Assembly (NCBI RefSeq): GCF_017368815.1
Contig: NZ_JAFNME010000012.1
Coordinates: 1 to 64,000, forward strand
DNA from: Comamonas denitrificans
GTDB lineage: Bacteria; Pseudomonadota; Gammaproteobacteria; Burkholderiales; Burkholderiaceae_C
DNA: 64,000 nt
Reading direction: 5' to 3'
Part shown: piece by piece, positions 35,527 through 44,222 of the stretch
Numbering within the stretch: position 1 is the stretch's first letter
Layout: every line of letters begins with the position of its first letter
Position numbers and translations under genes: made by a program
Notes under the pieces: model-generated
Told to the model about the DNA's origin: nothing
What the model saw: the letters and a program-made list of their open reading frames with translations, nothing else
The model's database searches: none

Positions 35527-36368
35527 GTGCCATGAACGCAACACGGCCGCCGCGCCCGCTTGCCCTGCTCCTGGGCGGGCTGCTCACCACCGCCCTAGTG
35601 CTGGCCGCCGCCCTGTCGTGGCTGTGGACACCCCACGCCTTTGAGGCCATGAACCTGGCCCAGCGCTTTGCCCCGCCCAGCGCCCAGCACTGGCTGGGCA
35701 CCGATGCCTATGGCCGCGATATTGCCAGCCAATTGCTGGTCGGTGCCCGCAGCACCTTGGCCGTGGGCCTGGTGGCCGTGGGCCTGGGGCTGCTGCTGGG
35801 CACGGGCCTGGGCCTGCTGGCCGCCGCCCGGCGCGGTTGGGTTGAGCAACTGACCCTGCGCCTGGCCGATTTCAGCCTGGCCTTTCCGGCGCTGCTCACG
35901 GCCATTTTGCTCAGTGCCGTGCGCGGGCCGGGCCTGGGCAATGCGGTGCTGGCGATTGCGCTGCTCAACATCCCCATCTTTGCCCGCCTGGCGCGGGCCA
36001 GCGCCGCCAGCGTGTGGGCGCAAAACTATGTGCTTGCGGCCCGCGCCTGCGGCAAAAGCCGGTGGCGCATTACCTGGGAGCACATCCTGCCCCACTGCGC
36101 CGGGGTGCTGATGGCCCAAGCCAGCAGCCAGTTTGCCCTGGCCATCTTGGCCGAGGCGGCACTGTCCTACCTGGGCCTGGGGGTGCAGGCGCCAACACCC
36201 TCGTGGGGACGCATGTTGAGCGAGGCGCAAAGCCTGCTCTACCAGGCCCCGCAATTGGCCCTGTACCCCGGCCTGGCGATTGCCTTGGCCGTGCTGGGCT
36301 TTCAGCTTGTGGGCGAGGGCCTGCGCCAGCTGCTGGCCCCGCCAACGCAAGGACGCTCGCCATGGTGA
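35523..36368 (+). CDS. Peptide-type ABC transporter permease (DppC-like)
   Basis: This 281-residue second permease has an N-terminal hydrophobic segment, the motif WLGTDAYGRDIASQLLVGAR and the EAA-type loop WAQNYVLAARACGKSRWRI. All are typical of DppC/OppC. It overlaps the upstream permease by 4 bp and the next ATPase gene by 7 bp. Confidence 0.88.
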   Translation: MSAMNATRPPRPLALLLGGLLTTALVLAAALSWLWTPHAFEAMNLAQRFAPPSAQHWLGTDAYGRDIASQLLVGARSTLAVGLVAVGLGLLLGTGLGLLAAARRGWVEQLTLRLADFSLAFPALLTAILLSAVRGPGLGNAVLAIALLNIPIFARLARASAASVWAQNYVLAARACGKSRWRITWEHILPHCAGVLMAQASSQFALAILAEAALSYLGLGVQAPTPSWGRMLSEAQSLLYQAPQLALYPGLAIALAVLGFQLVGEGLRQLLAPPTQGRSPW

Positions 36369-37405
36369 TTTTGGATGTTGCCCGCCTGAACCTGCTGCTG
36401 CCCACCCCCGACGGGCGGCGGCTGCACGCCCTGCGCGAGATCAGCTTCAAACTGCAGCGCGGCAGTTGCCTGGGCGTGGTGGGCGAATCGGGCTGCGGCA
36501 AAAGCCTGCTGGCCCTGAGCTTGCTGGGCCTGCAGCCTGAGGGCAGCCAAGTCAGCGGCAGCATCCGCCTGCACACGCACGAAGTGCTGGGCCAAAGCGA
36601 AGCGGCCTGGCAAAAACTGCGCGGCAACCGCATTGCCATGGTGTTTCAAGACCCGGGCAGTGCGCTCAACCCCGTTCACCCCATTGGCCGCCAGGTGGCC
36701 GAGCCCCTGCGCCTGCACCAGGGCCTGGGCCGCGCGGCCGCCTGGGCGCAGGCCGCCGATTTACTGGCCCAAGTGGGCATCCCCCGCAACCGCCTTGCCG
36801 ACTACCCGCACCAGTTCTCCGGCGGGCAGCGCCAGCGCATCACCATTGCCATGGCCCTGGCCTGCGGGCCCGATATTTTGCTGGCCGACGAGCCCACCAC
36901 CGCCCTGGACACCACGGTGCAACAGCACATTCTCGATTTGCTGCACCGCCTGATGCAAGAGCGCGACATGGCCCTGCTGCTCATCAGCCACGACCTGGGC
37001 GTGGTGGCGCAAAACGCCGACGACCTGCTCGTCATGTACGGCGGCCAGGTGGTGGAAAGCGGCCCCACCGCGGCCCTGTTCAGCCACATGGCCCACCCCT
37101 ACACCCGCGCCCTGCTGGCCGCCCGACCCCGTTTAGGGGCTCCACGCCAGCCCAGCGGCCAGCCCTACCCGCTTTTAACCATTGCCGGCCAGGTGCCCAG
37201 CCTGGCCGACTTGGGCCACGGCTGCCCCTTTGCCAACCGCTGCAGCTTTGCCCAGGCCGAGTGCCAGGCGCAAACCCCGCCGCGCATCGCCATTCCCAGC
37301 TTCTTTCCACACCAAGCCCCGCACACCAGCCTGGGAGCCCACCATGCTTGGTGCTTGCGCCCCGAGGCCCTGCGCGGCGGCAACACCCAGCACTGGCAAG
37401 ATTAA
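36362..37405 (+). CDS. Peptide-type ABC transporter ATPase (DppD-like)
   Basis: This 347-residue ATPase has Walker A GESGCGKS, signature FSGGQRQRITIAMAL, Walker B ILLADEPTTALD and the switch His in LISHDLG. The C-terminal oligopeptide-transporter domain has cysteines in GHGCPFANRCSFAQAEC, which in relatives bind an iron-sulphur cluster. The ATG at 36362 overlaps the permease end by 7 bp. The longer frame starting at 36014 is a shadow. Confidence 0.92.
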   Translation: MVILDVARLNLLLPTPDGRRLHALREISFKLQRGSCLGVVGESGCGKSLLALSLLGLQPEGSQVSGSIRLHTHEVLGQSEAAWQKLRGNRIAMVFQDPGSALNPVHPIGRQVAEPLRLHQGLGRAAAWAQAADLLAQVGIPRNRLADYPHQFSGGQRQRITIAMALACGPDILLADEPTTALDTTVQQHILDLLHRLMQERDMALLLISHDLGVVAQNADDLLVMYGGQVVESGPTAALFSHMAHPYTRALLAARPRLGAPRQPSGQPYPLLTIAGQVPSLADLGHGCPFANRCSFAQAECQAQTPPRIAIPSFFPHQAPHTSLGAHHAWCLRPEALRGGNTQHWQD

Positions 37406-37425
37406 CGACGAGGGATTGCACCGCC

Positions 37426-38274
37426 ATGGACCTTCACGACCTGCCCCCGCCGCTGCTGCAAGTGCGCCAACTGTGCAAAAGCTACCCCGCCCCCCGGCGC
37501 CACTGGCTGGCCCTGCCCGCGCAGCAAAGGGTGCTCAACAACGTCGATTTTGAGCTGCACGCCGGGCGCTGCCTGGGGCTGGTGGGTGCCTCGGGCAGCG
37601 GCAAATCCACCCTGGCGCGGCTGATTTTGGTGCTGGAATCGCCCACCAGCGGCCAAGTGCTCCTCGATGGCCAAGACCTGCACCGCCTGCCCGCCGCCGC
37701 TTTGCGCCCGCTGCGCCAGCACATGGCCATGGTGTTTCAAGACCCGGCCACCGCCCTCAACCCGCGCCGCAGTGTGGGCTGGAGCATTGCCGAGCCGCTG
37801 ACCGCCCACGGCAATCTTGCGCCCGCAGACATCGCCCAGCGCGTGGCCCAGGCGCTGGAGCATGTGGGCCTGCACCCGCACGATGCGCAGCGCTATCCCC
37901 ACAGTTTTTCTGGCGGCCAGCGCCAGCGCATTGCCATTGCGCGGGCCATCATCACGCGCCCGCGCCTGCTGGTGCTGGATGAGCCGGTCAGCGCCCTGGA
38001 CGTTTCGGTGCAGGCCCAGGTACTCAATGTGCTGCTACAGCTGCAGCAAGAGCTGGGCCTGGCCTATTTGCTCATTAGCCACGACCTGGCGGTGATTAGC
38101 CACCTGTGCCACCACATGCTGGTGCTGCACGCGGGCGAAGTGGTAGAAAGCGGTAGCCCCCAGCAACTGCAGCGGGCTGCGCACGACCCCATCACGCAAG
38201 CCCTGTTGCGCAGCGTGCCCACCATCACGCCCGGCGCCGCCCGCCAGCGCTATGCTGCGCACCACAATCAATAG
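37426..38274 (+). CDS. Peptide-type ABC transporter ATPase (DppF-like)
   Basis: This 282-residue partner ATPase has Walker A GASGSGKS, the Q-loop segment MVFQDPATALNPR, signature FSGGQRQRIAIARAI, Walker B LLVLDEPVSALD and LISHDLAV. It lacks the long cysteine-bearing C-terminal extension and is therefore a little short. The start is the ATG at 37426, 20 bp after the previous stop. Its stop overlaps a palindromic element. Confidence 0.92.
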   Translation: MDLHDLPPPLLQVRQLCKSYPAPRRHWLALPAQQRVLNNVDFELHAGRCLGLVGASGSGKSTLARLILVLESPTSGQVLLDGQDLHRLPAAALRPLRQHMAMVFQDPATALNPRRSVGWSIAEPLTAHGNLAPADIAQRVAQALEHVGLHPHDAQRYPHSFSGGQRQRIAIARAIITRPRLLVLDEPVSALDVSVQAQVLNVLLQLQQELGLAYLLISHDLAVISHLCHHMLVLHAGEVVESGSPQQLQRAAHDPITQALLRSVPTITPGAARQRYAAHHNQ

Positions 38275-38348
38275 CTGGCACCGCTGATCAATCAATGGTT
38301 TCAAAAGAAAAACCTCTTTTAAACATTGACTACAAAGCGCTACCAGCT
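38273..38348. repeat. Dispersed palindromic element before the binding-protein gene
   Basis: The arms AGCTGGCACCGCTGA and AAAGCGCTACCAGCT enclose an AT-rich middle (CAATCAATGG...AACATTGAC). It lies between the second ATPase gene and the binding-protein gene. It could act as a stem-loop setting unequal expression within the operon. Confidence 0.8.
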
Positions 38349-38367
38349 TCTTTTTTAGGAGATTTTC

Positions 38368-39861
38368 ATGTTCCATCGCCGCACCCTTTTGGCCAGCGCC
38401 CTGGCCAGCAGCCTGCCCTGGCCCGCCTGGGCCCAAAGCAGCACAGGCAGCGCCGGCAAAAACAGCCTCACCCTGGGCATGGCGCTGGAGCCGCCCCTGC
38501 TGGACCCCACCGTCAGCGCGGCAGCGGCGATTGGCGAAATCGTCCACTACAACCTGTTTGAAACCCTCACCAAAATCACCCCCGAAGGCACGGTACTGCC
38601 CCTGCTGGCCCAGCGCTGGGAAGTGGCCCCCGATTTAAAAACCTTCACCTTCCACCTGCGCCAGGATGCGCAATTTCATAACGGCCAGCCGCTCACCGCC
38701 GACAGCGTGCAGTTCAGCTTTGCCCGCGCCGCCAGCAGCACCAGCACCAACAAGGACAAAGCCCTGTTCGCGCAGCTCAAGGTCACCGCCAAAGACCGCT
38801 TCACCGTGGTGATCGAAAGCGCCCACAGCAACCCCGACCTGCTCTTTCTGCTGGGGCAGGCCACTGCCATCATCGTCGAGCCCCAAAGCGCTGCCACCAA
38901 CGCCACCGCCCCCGTCGGCACCGGCCCCTACCGCGTGCAGCAATGGCAAAAAGGCAGCCGCCTGACCCTGCTGGCCTGGCCCCAATGGCGCGAAGCCGGG
39001 CGCATCGCCCTGCAGCGCGTCACCTTCCGCTTTATCCCCGATGCCGCCGCCCAGGCCACCGCCTTGCTGGCCGGCGATGTGGATGCCTTCCCGCGCATCG
39101 GCGTGCGCAGCGTGGCGCAATTCCAAAGCGACCCGCGCTTTCAGGTGCTCATCAGCGGCTCGCGGGCCAAAACTATTCTGAGCATCAACAACACCCGCCC
39201 GCCCTTGAACGATGTGCGCGTGCGCCGCGCCCTGGCTGCGGCCATCGACCGCCAGGCCGTCATCACCGGCGCGGCCGAAGGCTTTGGCGTGCCCATTGGC
39301 AGCCACTACACCCCCAACGCCCCGGGCTACATCGACACCACCGGCATCAACCCCTTCAACCCCGAGCGAGCGCGCCAGCTGTTGCAAGAGGCCGGTGTGA
39401 CCTTGCCGCTGAAGCTGCACATGACGCTGCCGCCCACCCCCTACGCCCGCCAGGGCGGAGAAGTCATCGCTGCCCAACTGGCGCAGGTGGGCGTGCAAGT
39501 GCAGCTCATCAACGTGGAATGGGCACAGTGGCTAAGCCAAACCTACGGTGCCAAACAGTACGACCTGACCCTGATCAGCCACGTCGAACCGCTGGATTTA
39601 GGCAACTACGCCAAGCCCGATTACTACTGGGGCTACCAATCGAGCCGCTTCAACGCGCTGTACGCACGCATCCAGGCCAGCGCCAACCCCGAAGAGCGCC
39701 TGCAGCTCCTGGCCGATGCCCAGCGCCTGCTGGCCGAAGATTGTGTGAACGTCTTTTTGTACCAACCGCAATGGATCACCATCGCCAAAACCGGCCTGCG
39801 CGGCCTGTGGCGCGACATGCCGATTGCCGTCAATGACCTCAGCAGCTTGGGCTGGGCATAA
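38368..39861 (+). CDS. Periplasmic peptide-type substrate-binding protein
   Basis: This 497-residue SBP family 5 (DppA/OppA-like) protein has a signal peptide with twin arginines (MFHRRTLLASALASS...WAQSS, residues 1-23). The diagnostic block LQRWEVAPDLKTFTFHLR is seen as LAQRWEVAPDLKTFTFHLRQ, followed by TADSVQFSF and VGTGPYRV. C-terminal hinge elements are also present. It is the last gene of the importer operon, after a palindromic stem-loop. Confidence 0.92.
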   Translation: MFHRRTLLASALASSLPWPAWAQSSTGSAGKNSLTLGMALEPPLLDPTVSAAAAIGEIVHYNLFETLTKITPEGTVLPLLAQRWEVAPDLKTFTFHLRQDAQFHNGQPLTADSVQFSFARAASSTSTNKDKALFAQLKVTAKDRFTVVIESAHSNPDLLFLLGQATAIIVEPQSAATNATAPVGTGPYRVQQWQKGSRLTLLAWPQWREAGRIALQRVTFRFIPDAAAQATALLAGDVDAFPRIGVRSVAQFQSDPRFQVLISGSRAKTILSINNTRPPLNDVRVRRALAAAIDRQAVITGAAEGFGVPIGSHYTPNAPGYIDTTGINPFNPERARQLLQEAGVTLPLKLHMTLPPTPYARQGGEVIAAQLAQVGVQVQLINVEWAQWLSQTYGAKQYDLTLISHVEPLDLGNYAKPDYYWGYQSSRFNALYARIQASANPEERLQLLADAQRLLAEDCVNVFLYQPQWITIAKTGLRGLWRDMPIAVNDLSSLGWA

Positions 39862-39871
39862 AAAGCGCCCC

Positions 39872-39904
39872 AAAAAAAAGCAGCCCAGGTTGCCCAAGGC
39901 TGCT
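39872..39904 (-). terminator. Terminator of flagellin A
   Basis: On the minus strand AGCAGCC and GGCTGCT pair around a 12-base loop and are followed by eight T residues. The same element recurs at 42754-42786 after flagellin A'. Confidence 0.8.
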
Positions 39905-39987
39905 ATCAAAAAGCAAAACTATCACACCCCACCTGCCTGGCAAAGCATCCAAAGGCGCTTTGCCAAGCCGGTGGGCATCACCACCGC

Positions 39988-41178
39988 TTAACGCAGCAGG
40001 CTCAAGACCTGCTGGGGCAGTTGGTTGGCCTGGGCCACCATGGCAGTGCCCGCTTGCTGCAGGATCTGCGTGCGGCTCAAGTTGGCGGTTTCTTGCGCAA
40101 AGTCGGCATCCACCACGCGGCCCCGGGCAGCGGTCAGGTTCTCGTTTTGAATGTCGATGTTTTCCACCGTTTTCTCAAAACGCGTCTGGATGGCACCCAG
40201 CTCGCCCCGGGCGGTATTGACTTTGTCGATGGCTTTGTCGATTTGCTGCAAAGCTTCCCACGCGCCAGCTTGGGTACCAATATCGACGGCTGCAATACCG
40301 GTAACTTTCTTTTCAGCACCCGTGCCAGAAATGAGCGCATTGAAGTCCGTCTGCGCAGACCCCACTGCCACCGAGGCTGCTGTTTCACCGTCTTTCACCG
40401 ATGCACGGTATTCAATCGACTTGCCATCAGTGGACAAGAAAGCCACCACGCCAGTATCCGAGGTTTTGCTGTTGATGGCCTGCAAAGCACGGCCCAAAGC
40501 CTCGTCACCTGTGACGCTATCGCCTTTGGCAACCGTTGCCGTTACCGAGACACCATTGGCCCCGGTAATCGTGATCGTCGCCGCAGCACTCGTCAGCGCA
40601 GCCCCAGCAGCATTCTTTTGCGTATCGGTAATAGACGCGTGGCTGACAGCGGCATAAGTGGTTTTGCCCAGCTGATCCACCTTGGTATTGGCCAGCGCCC
40701 CCACCGTGATGTTGTCGCCCGAGTTGGCGCCCACCTGGAACACCGCCCCGGTGAAGCTGCCGTCCAGCAGCTTGGCACCGTTGAAGCTGGTGGTTTTGGC
40801 CACACGGTCCACTTCATCGCGCAGTTGCTTCAACTCCGCTTGCAGCGCTTCGCGGTCGGTTTTGCTGTTGGTGGCGTTGCCCGATTGCACGGCCAGTTCG
40901 CGCATGCGCTGCAGCATGTCGCCCACTTTGCCCAAAGCGCCTTCGGCCGTTTGTGCCAGCGAGATGCCGTCGTTGGCATTGCGCGAGGCAACCGCCAGGC
41001 CTTTGACCTGGGTGTTCATGCGCTCGGCAATGGCCAGGCCAGCAGCATCGTCTTTGGCGCTGTTCACACGCAGGCCCGAAGACAGGCGCTGCATGGAGGT
41101 GGCCAAGGAGTTGCCTGACAAGCCCAGATTGCGCTGGGCGTTGATGGACACCGAGTTGGTGTTGATAGACATACCCAT
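39988..41178 (-). CDS. fliC: Flagellin A
   Basis: This 396-residue filament subunit is exported by the flagellar type III system. The conserved N-terminal D0/D1 region begins MGMSINTNSVSINAQRN with LSSGLRVNSAKDDAAGLAI. The C-terminal D1/D0 region is IQTRFEKTVENIDIQNENL to LPQQVLSLLR. The middle (about residues 165-310) is variable and Ala/Thr/Ser/Gly-rich. The start is the ATG at 41178 with AAGGGGA upstream; the frame to 41226 is too long. No sigma-28 site is visible just upstream, so it may rely on read-through from flagellin B. Confidence 0.95.
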   Translation of the reverse strand: MGMSINTNSVSINAQRNLGLSGNSLATSMQRLSSGLRVNSAKDDAAGLAIAERMNTQVKGLAVASRNANDGISLAQTAEGALGKVGDMLQRMRELAVQSGNATNSKTDREALQAELKQLRDEVDRVAKTTSFNGAKLLDGSFTGAVFQVGANSGDNITVGALANTKVDQLGKTTYAAVSHASITDTQKNAAGAALTSAAATITITGANGVSVTATVAKGDSVTGDEALGRALQAINSKTSDTGVVAFLSTDGKSIEYRASVKDGETAASVAVGSAQTDFNALISGTGAEKKVTGIAAVDIGTQAGAWEALQQIDKAIDKVNTARGELGAIQTRFEKTVENIDIQNENLTAARGRVVDADFAQETANLSRTQILQQAGTAMVAQANQLPQQVLSLLR

Positions 41179-41225
41179 GTTGATTCCCCTTCTTGATGGA
41201 TCTACCGTTGGTTGATATGCCTGCA

Positions 41226-41319
41226 CCCAAGCTTTGAAATATGTTTTTCAAATGCTTGGGCCAGGCGTTTTTATCGAAAGGGGTGGGAGAAAAAGCACGG
41301 GGCTTTTTTCTCACCCCTT
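41226..41319 (-). promoter_or_regulatory. Two hairpins between flagellin B and flagellin A
   Basis: The B-proximal hairpin (41278-41319) pairs AAGGGGTGAGAAAAAAG with CTTTTTCTCCCACCCCTT but lacks a good T run. The second (41226-41260) pairs CCCAAGC and TTTGAAA with matching arms just upstream of the A ribosome-binding site. Together they may give partial termination or mRNA stability. The same pair is at 44093-44186. Confidence 0.55.
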
Positions 41320-41355
41320 GTCAGATTGCTTCTTGCCGGTTGCGCAGCCCTCCCG

Positions 41356-42537
41356 TTATTGCAGCAGCTGCAGCACTTGCTGCGGCAATTGGTTGGCTTG
41401 GGCGACCATGGCGGTGCCCGCTTGTTGCAAGATTTGGGTGCGGCTCAAGTTGGCCGTTTCTTGTGCAAAGTCCGCATCGGTGATCCGACCGCGAGCCGCT
41501 GAGATGTTTTCTTGCTGGATGTCGATGTTCTCGATGGACTTTTCAAATCGGGTCTGGATAGCGCCCAGCTCGGCACGGGCAGAGCTGACTTTGTCCAGGG
41601 CGCTGTCAATGCGCTGCAGCGACTCCCAGGCGGCGGCTTGGGTTTTGATGTCCATTTTGTGGATGCCTGCCTGGTCGGCTGCGGCCAAGTTTGTAGTAGC
41701 TCCGGCAATGGCCAAGGTACCCTGTCCATTCGTCGTAATCGTTGCCACAGCGGTAGAGCCTGCGGCATCGGCGCTGCTGCGGTATTCAATGTCGTAGCCG
41801 GTCGCTGTTTTGTTCAAAAACGCCACCACCCCGGTATCGGCGGTTTTGGAGTTGATGCTTTGCACCATGCTACCCAGCAACTCTTCGCCGGTACGGTCAG
41901 CATCTGCATCAATGGTGATCGTGGCCGAGCCAGCAGCGCCTTGCACCGTAATAGAAACCGCTGTGGTGGTGTTTTGCACGTTGGCAGTGGCGATGGCTAC
42001 TTTAGAAGCGCCATACATGGAGCTGCCCAGCTTATCCACCTTGGTATTGGCCAGCGCCCCCACCGTGATGTTGTCGCCCGAGTTGGCACCCACCTGGAAT
42101 ACGCCACCAGTGAAGCTGCCGTCCAGCACTTTTTTGCCGTTAAAACTGGTGGTTTTGGCCACGCGGTCCACCTCATCGCGCAGTTGCACCAGCTCGGCAT
42201 TGAGCGCTTCGCGGTCACTGGTGCTGTTGGTGGCGTTACCCGCTTGCACGGCCAACTCACGCATGCGCTGCAGCATGTCGCCAACTTTGCCCAAAGCGCC
42301 TTCTGCGGTTTGGGCCAAAGAAATCCCATCATTGGCATTGCGCGAGGCCACTGCCAAACCACGCACCTGGGTGCTCATGCGCTCGGCAATGGCCAAGCCA
42401 GCGGCATCGTCTTTGGCGCTATTGACGCGCAAACCCGAGGACAGGCGCTGCATCGACGTAGCCAGCGAGCCGCCGGACAAGGCCAGGTTGCGCTGGGCGT
42501 TGATCGAGACGACGTTGGTGTTGATTGACATGGCCAT
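41356..42537 (-). CDS. fliC: Flagellin B
   Basis: This 393-residue flagellin starts MAMSINTNVVSINAQRN and ends LPQQVLQLLQ. Its middle domain differs from flagellin A, and it carries DGSFTGGVFQVGANSGDN like the others. AAGGAATC precedes the ATG at 42537. It is driven by a sigma-28 promoter at 42653. It differs from B' at only two residues that I can see (Thr/Lys in NATNS-x-SDREALN and Gly/Ser in GAL-x-KVGD). Confidence 0.95.
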   Translation of the reverse strand: MAMSINTNVVSINAQRNLALSGGSLATSMQRLSSGLRVNSAKDDAAGLAIAERMSTQVRGLAVASRNANDGISLAQTAEGALGKVGDMLQRMRELAVQAGNATNSTSDREALNAELVQLRDEVDRVAKTTSFNGKKVLDGSFTGGVFQVGANSGDNITVGALANTKVDKLGSSMYGASKVAIATANVQNTTTAVSITVQGAAGSATITIDADADRTGEELLGSMVQSINSKTADTGVVAFLNKTATGYDIEYRSSADAAGSTAVATITTNGQGTLAIAGATTNLAAADQAGIHKMDIKTQAAAWESLQRIDSALDKVSSARAELGAIQTRFEKSIENIDIQQENISAARGRITDADFAQETANLSRTQILQQAGTAMVAQANQLPQQVLQLLQ

Positions 42538-42652
42538 GGTGCGATTCCTTTAAACAGTCGGTGTGTTGCTTGAACAAGTTTTGCTTGTCGCTACAGGCTG
42601 CCTGGCCTCTGTGGGCGGTTGTGGCATAGGGTGCCTGCGGCGTACAAATGGG

Positions 42653-42679
42653 TTATCGGGCGCTGTTAAGAAAGCTTTA
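42653..42679 (-). promoter_or_regulatory. Sigma-28 promoter of flagellin B
   Basis: The minus strand reads TAAA (42676-42679), 15 bases, then CCCGATAA (42653-42660). That is close to the flagellar consensus TAAA-N15-GCCGATAA. It lies 116 bp upstream of the start codon. The TAAA sits at the edge of a palindromic element. Confidence 0.8.
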
Positions 42680-42737
42680 GCAACTTTTAATAAAAAAGCC
42701 TAAAAATCATTGAACAGCAAGCGCTAATAGCTACTAA
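42671..42737. repeat. Palindromic element upstream of flagellin B
   Basis: The arms AAAGCTTTAGCAACTTTT and AAGCGCTAATAGCTACT enclose an AT-rich centre. It is a diverged copy of the dispersed family and overlaps the -35 element of the sigma-28 promoter. Confidence 0.6.
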
Positions 42738-42753
42738 AAAATTTTTAAAAGCC

Positions 42754-42786
42754 AAAAAAAAGCAGCCCAGGTTGCCCAAGGCTGCT
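42754..42786 (-). terminator. Terminator of flagellin A'
   Basis: This hairpin and T run are identical to those at 39872-39904, and lie downstream of flagellin A'. Confidence 0.8.
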
Positions 42787-42869
42787 ATCAAAAAGCAAAA
42801 CTATCACACCCCACCTGCCTGGCAAAGCATCCAAAGGCGCTTTGCCAAGCCGGTGGGCATCACCACCGC

Positions 42870-44045
42870 TTAACGCAGCAGGCTCAAGACCTGCTGGGGC
42901 AGTTGGTTGGCCTGGGCCACCATGGCAGTGCCTGCTTGCTGCAGGATCTGCGTGCGGCTCAAGTTGGCGGTTTCTTGCGCAAAGTCGGCATCCACCACGC
43001 GGCCCCGGGCAGCAGTCAGGTTCTCGTTTTGAATGTCGATGTTTTCCACCGTTTTCTCAAAACGCGTCTGGATGGCACCCAGCTCGCCCCGGGCGGTATT
43101 GACTTTGTTGATGGCACTGTCGATTTTCTGCAGCGCATCCCACGCACCTTTTTGGGTACCAATATCCACATCGTGAATACCCACAGTGTTCTTTTGGGTA
43201 GCACCAGCAATGGTTCCCAGCGATGCAGAGGTGCCGCCACTCAAAGCAACATTAATCGCCGAGTAGGTACCACCATCTTTGATGGTGCCACGGAACTGAA
43301 TCGCGCCATCTTCCAAGAAGGCAGTCACTCCAGTATCGGCAGTTTTCGAGTTGATCGCCTGGAGCACTTTGCCCAATGCTTCTTTATCGGTTGCATCGCT
43401 CGAATTGGCAATGGTTGCCGTTGCCGTCGCACCATCGGCCCCGGTAATGGTCACGGTGATCGGTGTGGTGCCCGCCATCATGCCGCCTGTGATCGACGGA
43501 GCGGTAATCCCAGCCTCCGCATAGTTGGCCTTGCCCAGCTGATTCACCTTGGTATTGGCCAGCGCCCCCACCGTGATGTTGTCGCCCGAGTTGGCGCCCA
43601 CCTGGAACACCGCCCCCGTGAAGCTGCCGTCCAGCAGCTTGGCACCGTTGAAGCTGGTGGTTTTGGCCACACGGTCCACTTCATCGCGCAGTTGCTTCAA
43701 TTCCGCTTGCAGCGCTTCGCGGTCGGTTTTGCTGTTGGTGGCGTTGCCCGATTGCACGGCCAGCTCGCGCATGCGCTGCAGCATGTCGCCCACTTTGCCC
43801 AAAGCGCCTTCGGCCGTTTGTGCCAGCGAGATACCGTCGTTGGCATTGCGCGAGGCCACCGCCAGGCCTTTGACCTGGGTGTTCATGCGCTCGGCAATGG
43901 CCAGGCCAGCAGCATCGTCTTTGGCGCTGTTCACACGCAGGCCCGAAGACAGGCGCTGCATGGAGGTGGCCAAGGAGTTGCCTGACAAGCCCAGATTGCG
44001 CTGGGCGTTGATGGACACCGAGTTGGTGTTGATAGACATACCCAT
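42870..44045 (-). CDS. fliC: Flagellin A'
   Basis: This 391-residue paralogue of flagellin A has identical N-terminal (about 155 residues) and C-terminal (about 70 residues) parts. Its central domain differs (for example KVNQLGKANYAEAGITAPS and GGMMAGTTPITVTITGADG against KVDQLGKTTYAAVSHAS and ITITGANGVSV). It starts at the ATG at 44045. The central domain forms the filament surface, so the two A genes would give antigenically different filaments. Confidence 0.95.
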   Translation of the reverse strand: MGMSINTNSVSINAQRNLGLSGNSLATSMQRLSSGLRVNSAKDDAAGLAIAERMNTQVKGLAVASRNANDGISLAQTAEGALGKVGDMLQRMRELAVQSGNATNSKTDREALQAELKQLRDEVDRVAKTTSFNGAKLLDGSFTGAVFQVGANSGDNITVGALANTKVNQLGKANYAEAGITAPSITGGMMAGTTPITVTITGADGATATATIANSSDATDKEALGKVLQAINSKTADTGVTAFLEDGAIQFRGTIKDGGTYSAINVALSGGTSASLGTIAGATQKNTVGIHDVDIGTQKGAWDALQKIDSAINKVNTARGELGAIQTRFEKTVENIDIQNENLTAARGRVVDADFAQETANLSRTQILQQAGTAMVAQANQLPQQVLSLLR

Positions 44046-44092
44046 GTTGATTCCCCTTCTTGATGGATCTACCGTTGGTTGATATGCCTGCA

Positions 44093-44186
44093 CCCAAGCT
44101 TTGAAATATGTTTTTCAAATGCTTGGGCCAGGCGTTTTTATCGAAAGGGGTGGGAGAAAAAGCACGGGGCTTTTTTCTCACCCCTT
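44093..44186 (-). promoter_or_regulatory. Two hairpins between flagellin B' and flagellin A'
   Basis: This copy matches the hairpin pair at 41226-41319 in sequence and position. Confidence 0.5.
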
Positions 44187-44222
44187 GTCAGATTGCTTCT
44201 TGCCGGTTGCGCAGCCCTCCCG

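Larger units (their letters stand above)
39871..42750. repeat. Tandem duplication unit 1 (flagellins A and B)
   Basis: This unit carries terminator, flagellin A, a two-hairpin spacer, flagellin B and a sigma-28 promoter. It is repeated at 42753-45610. The left edge of identity is at CC followed by eight A residues. Most of the two units is nearly identical, except the central part of the A gene and the outer promoter flank. Confidence 0.9.

Noticed and set aside
41179-41355. Sigma-28 or sigma-54 promoter directly upstream of flagellin A
   Set aside because: TTCGATAA has no TAAA at the right distance, and TGGCCC-N5-TTTGA lacks the invariant GC of a sigma-54 -12 box.
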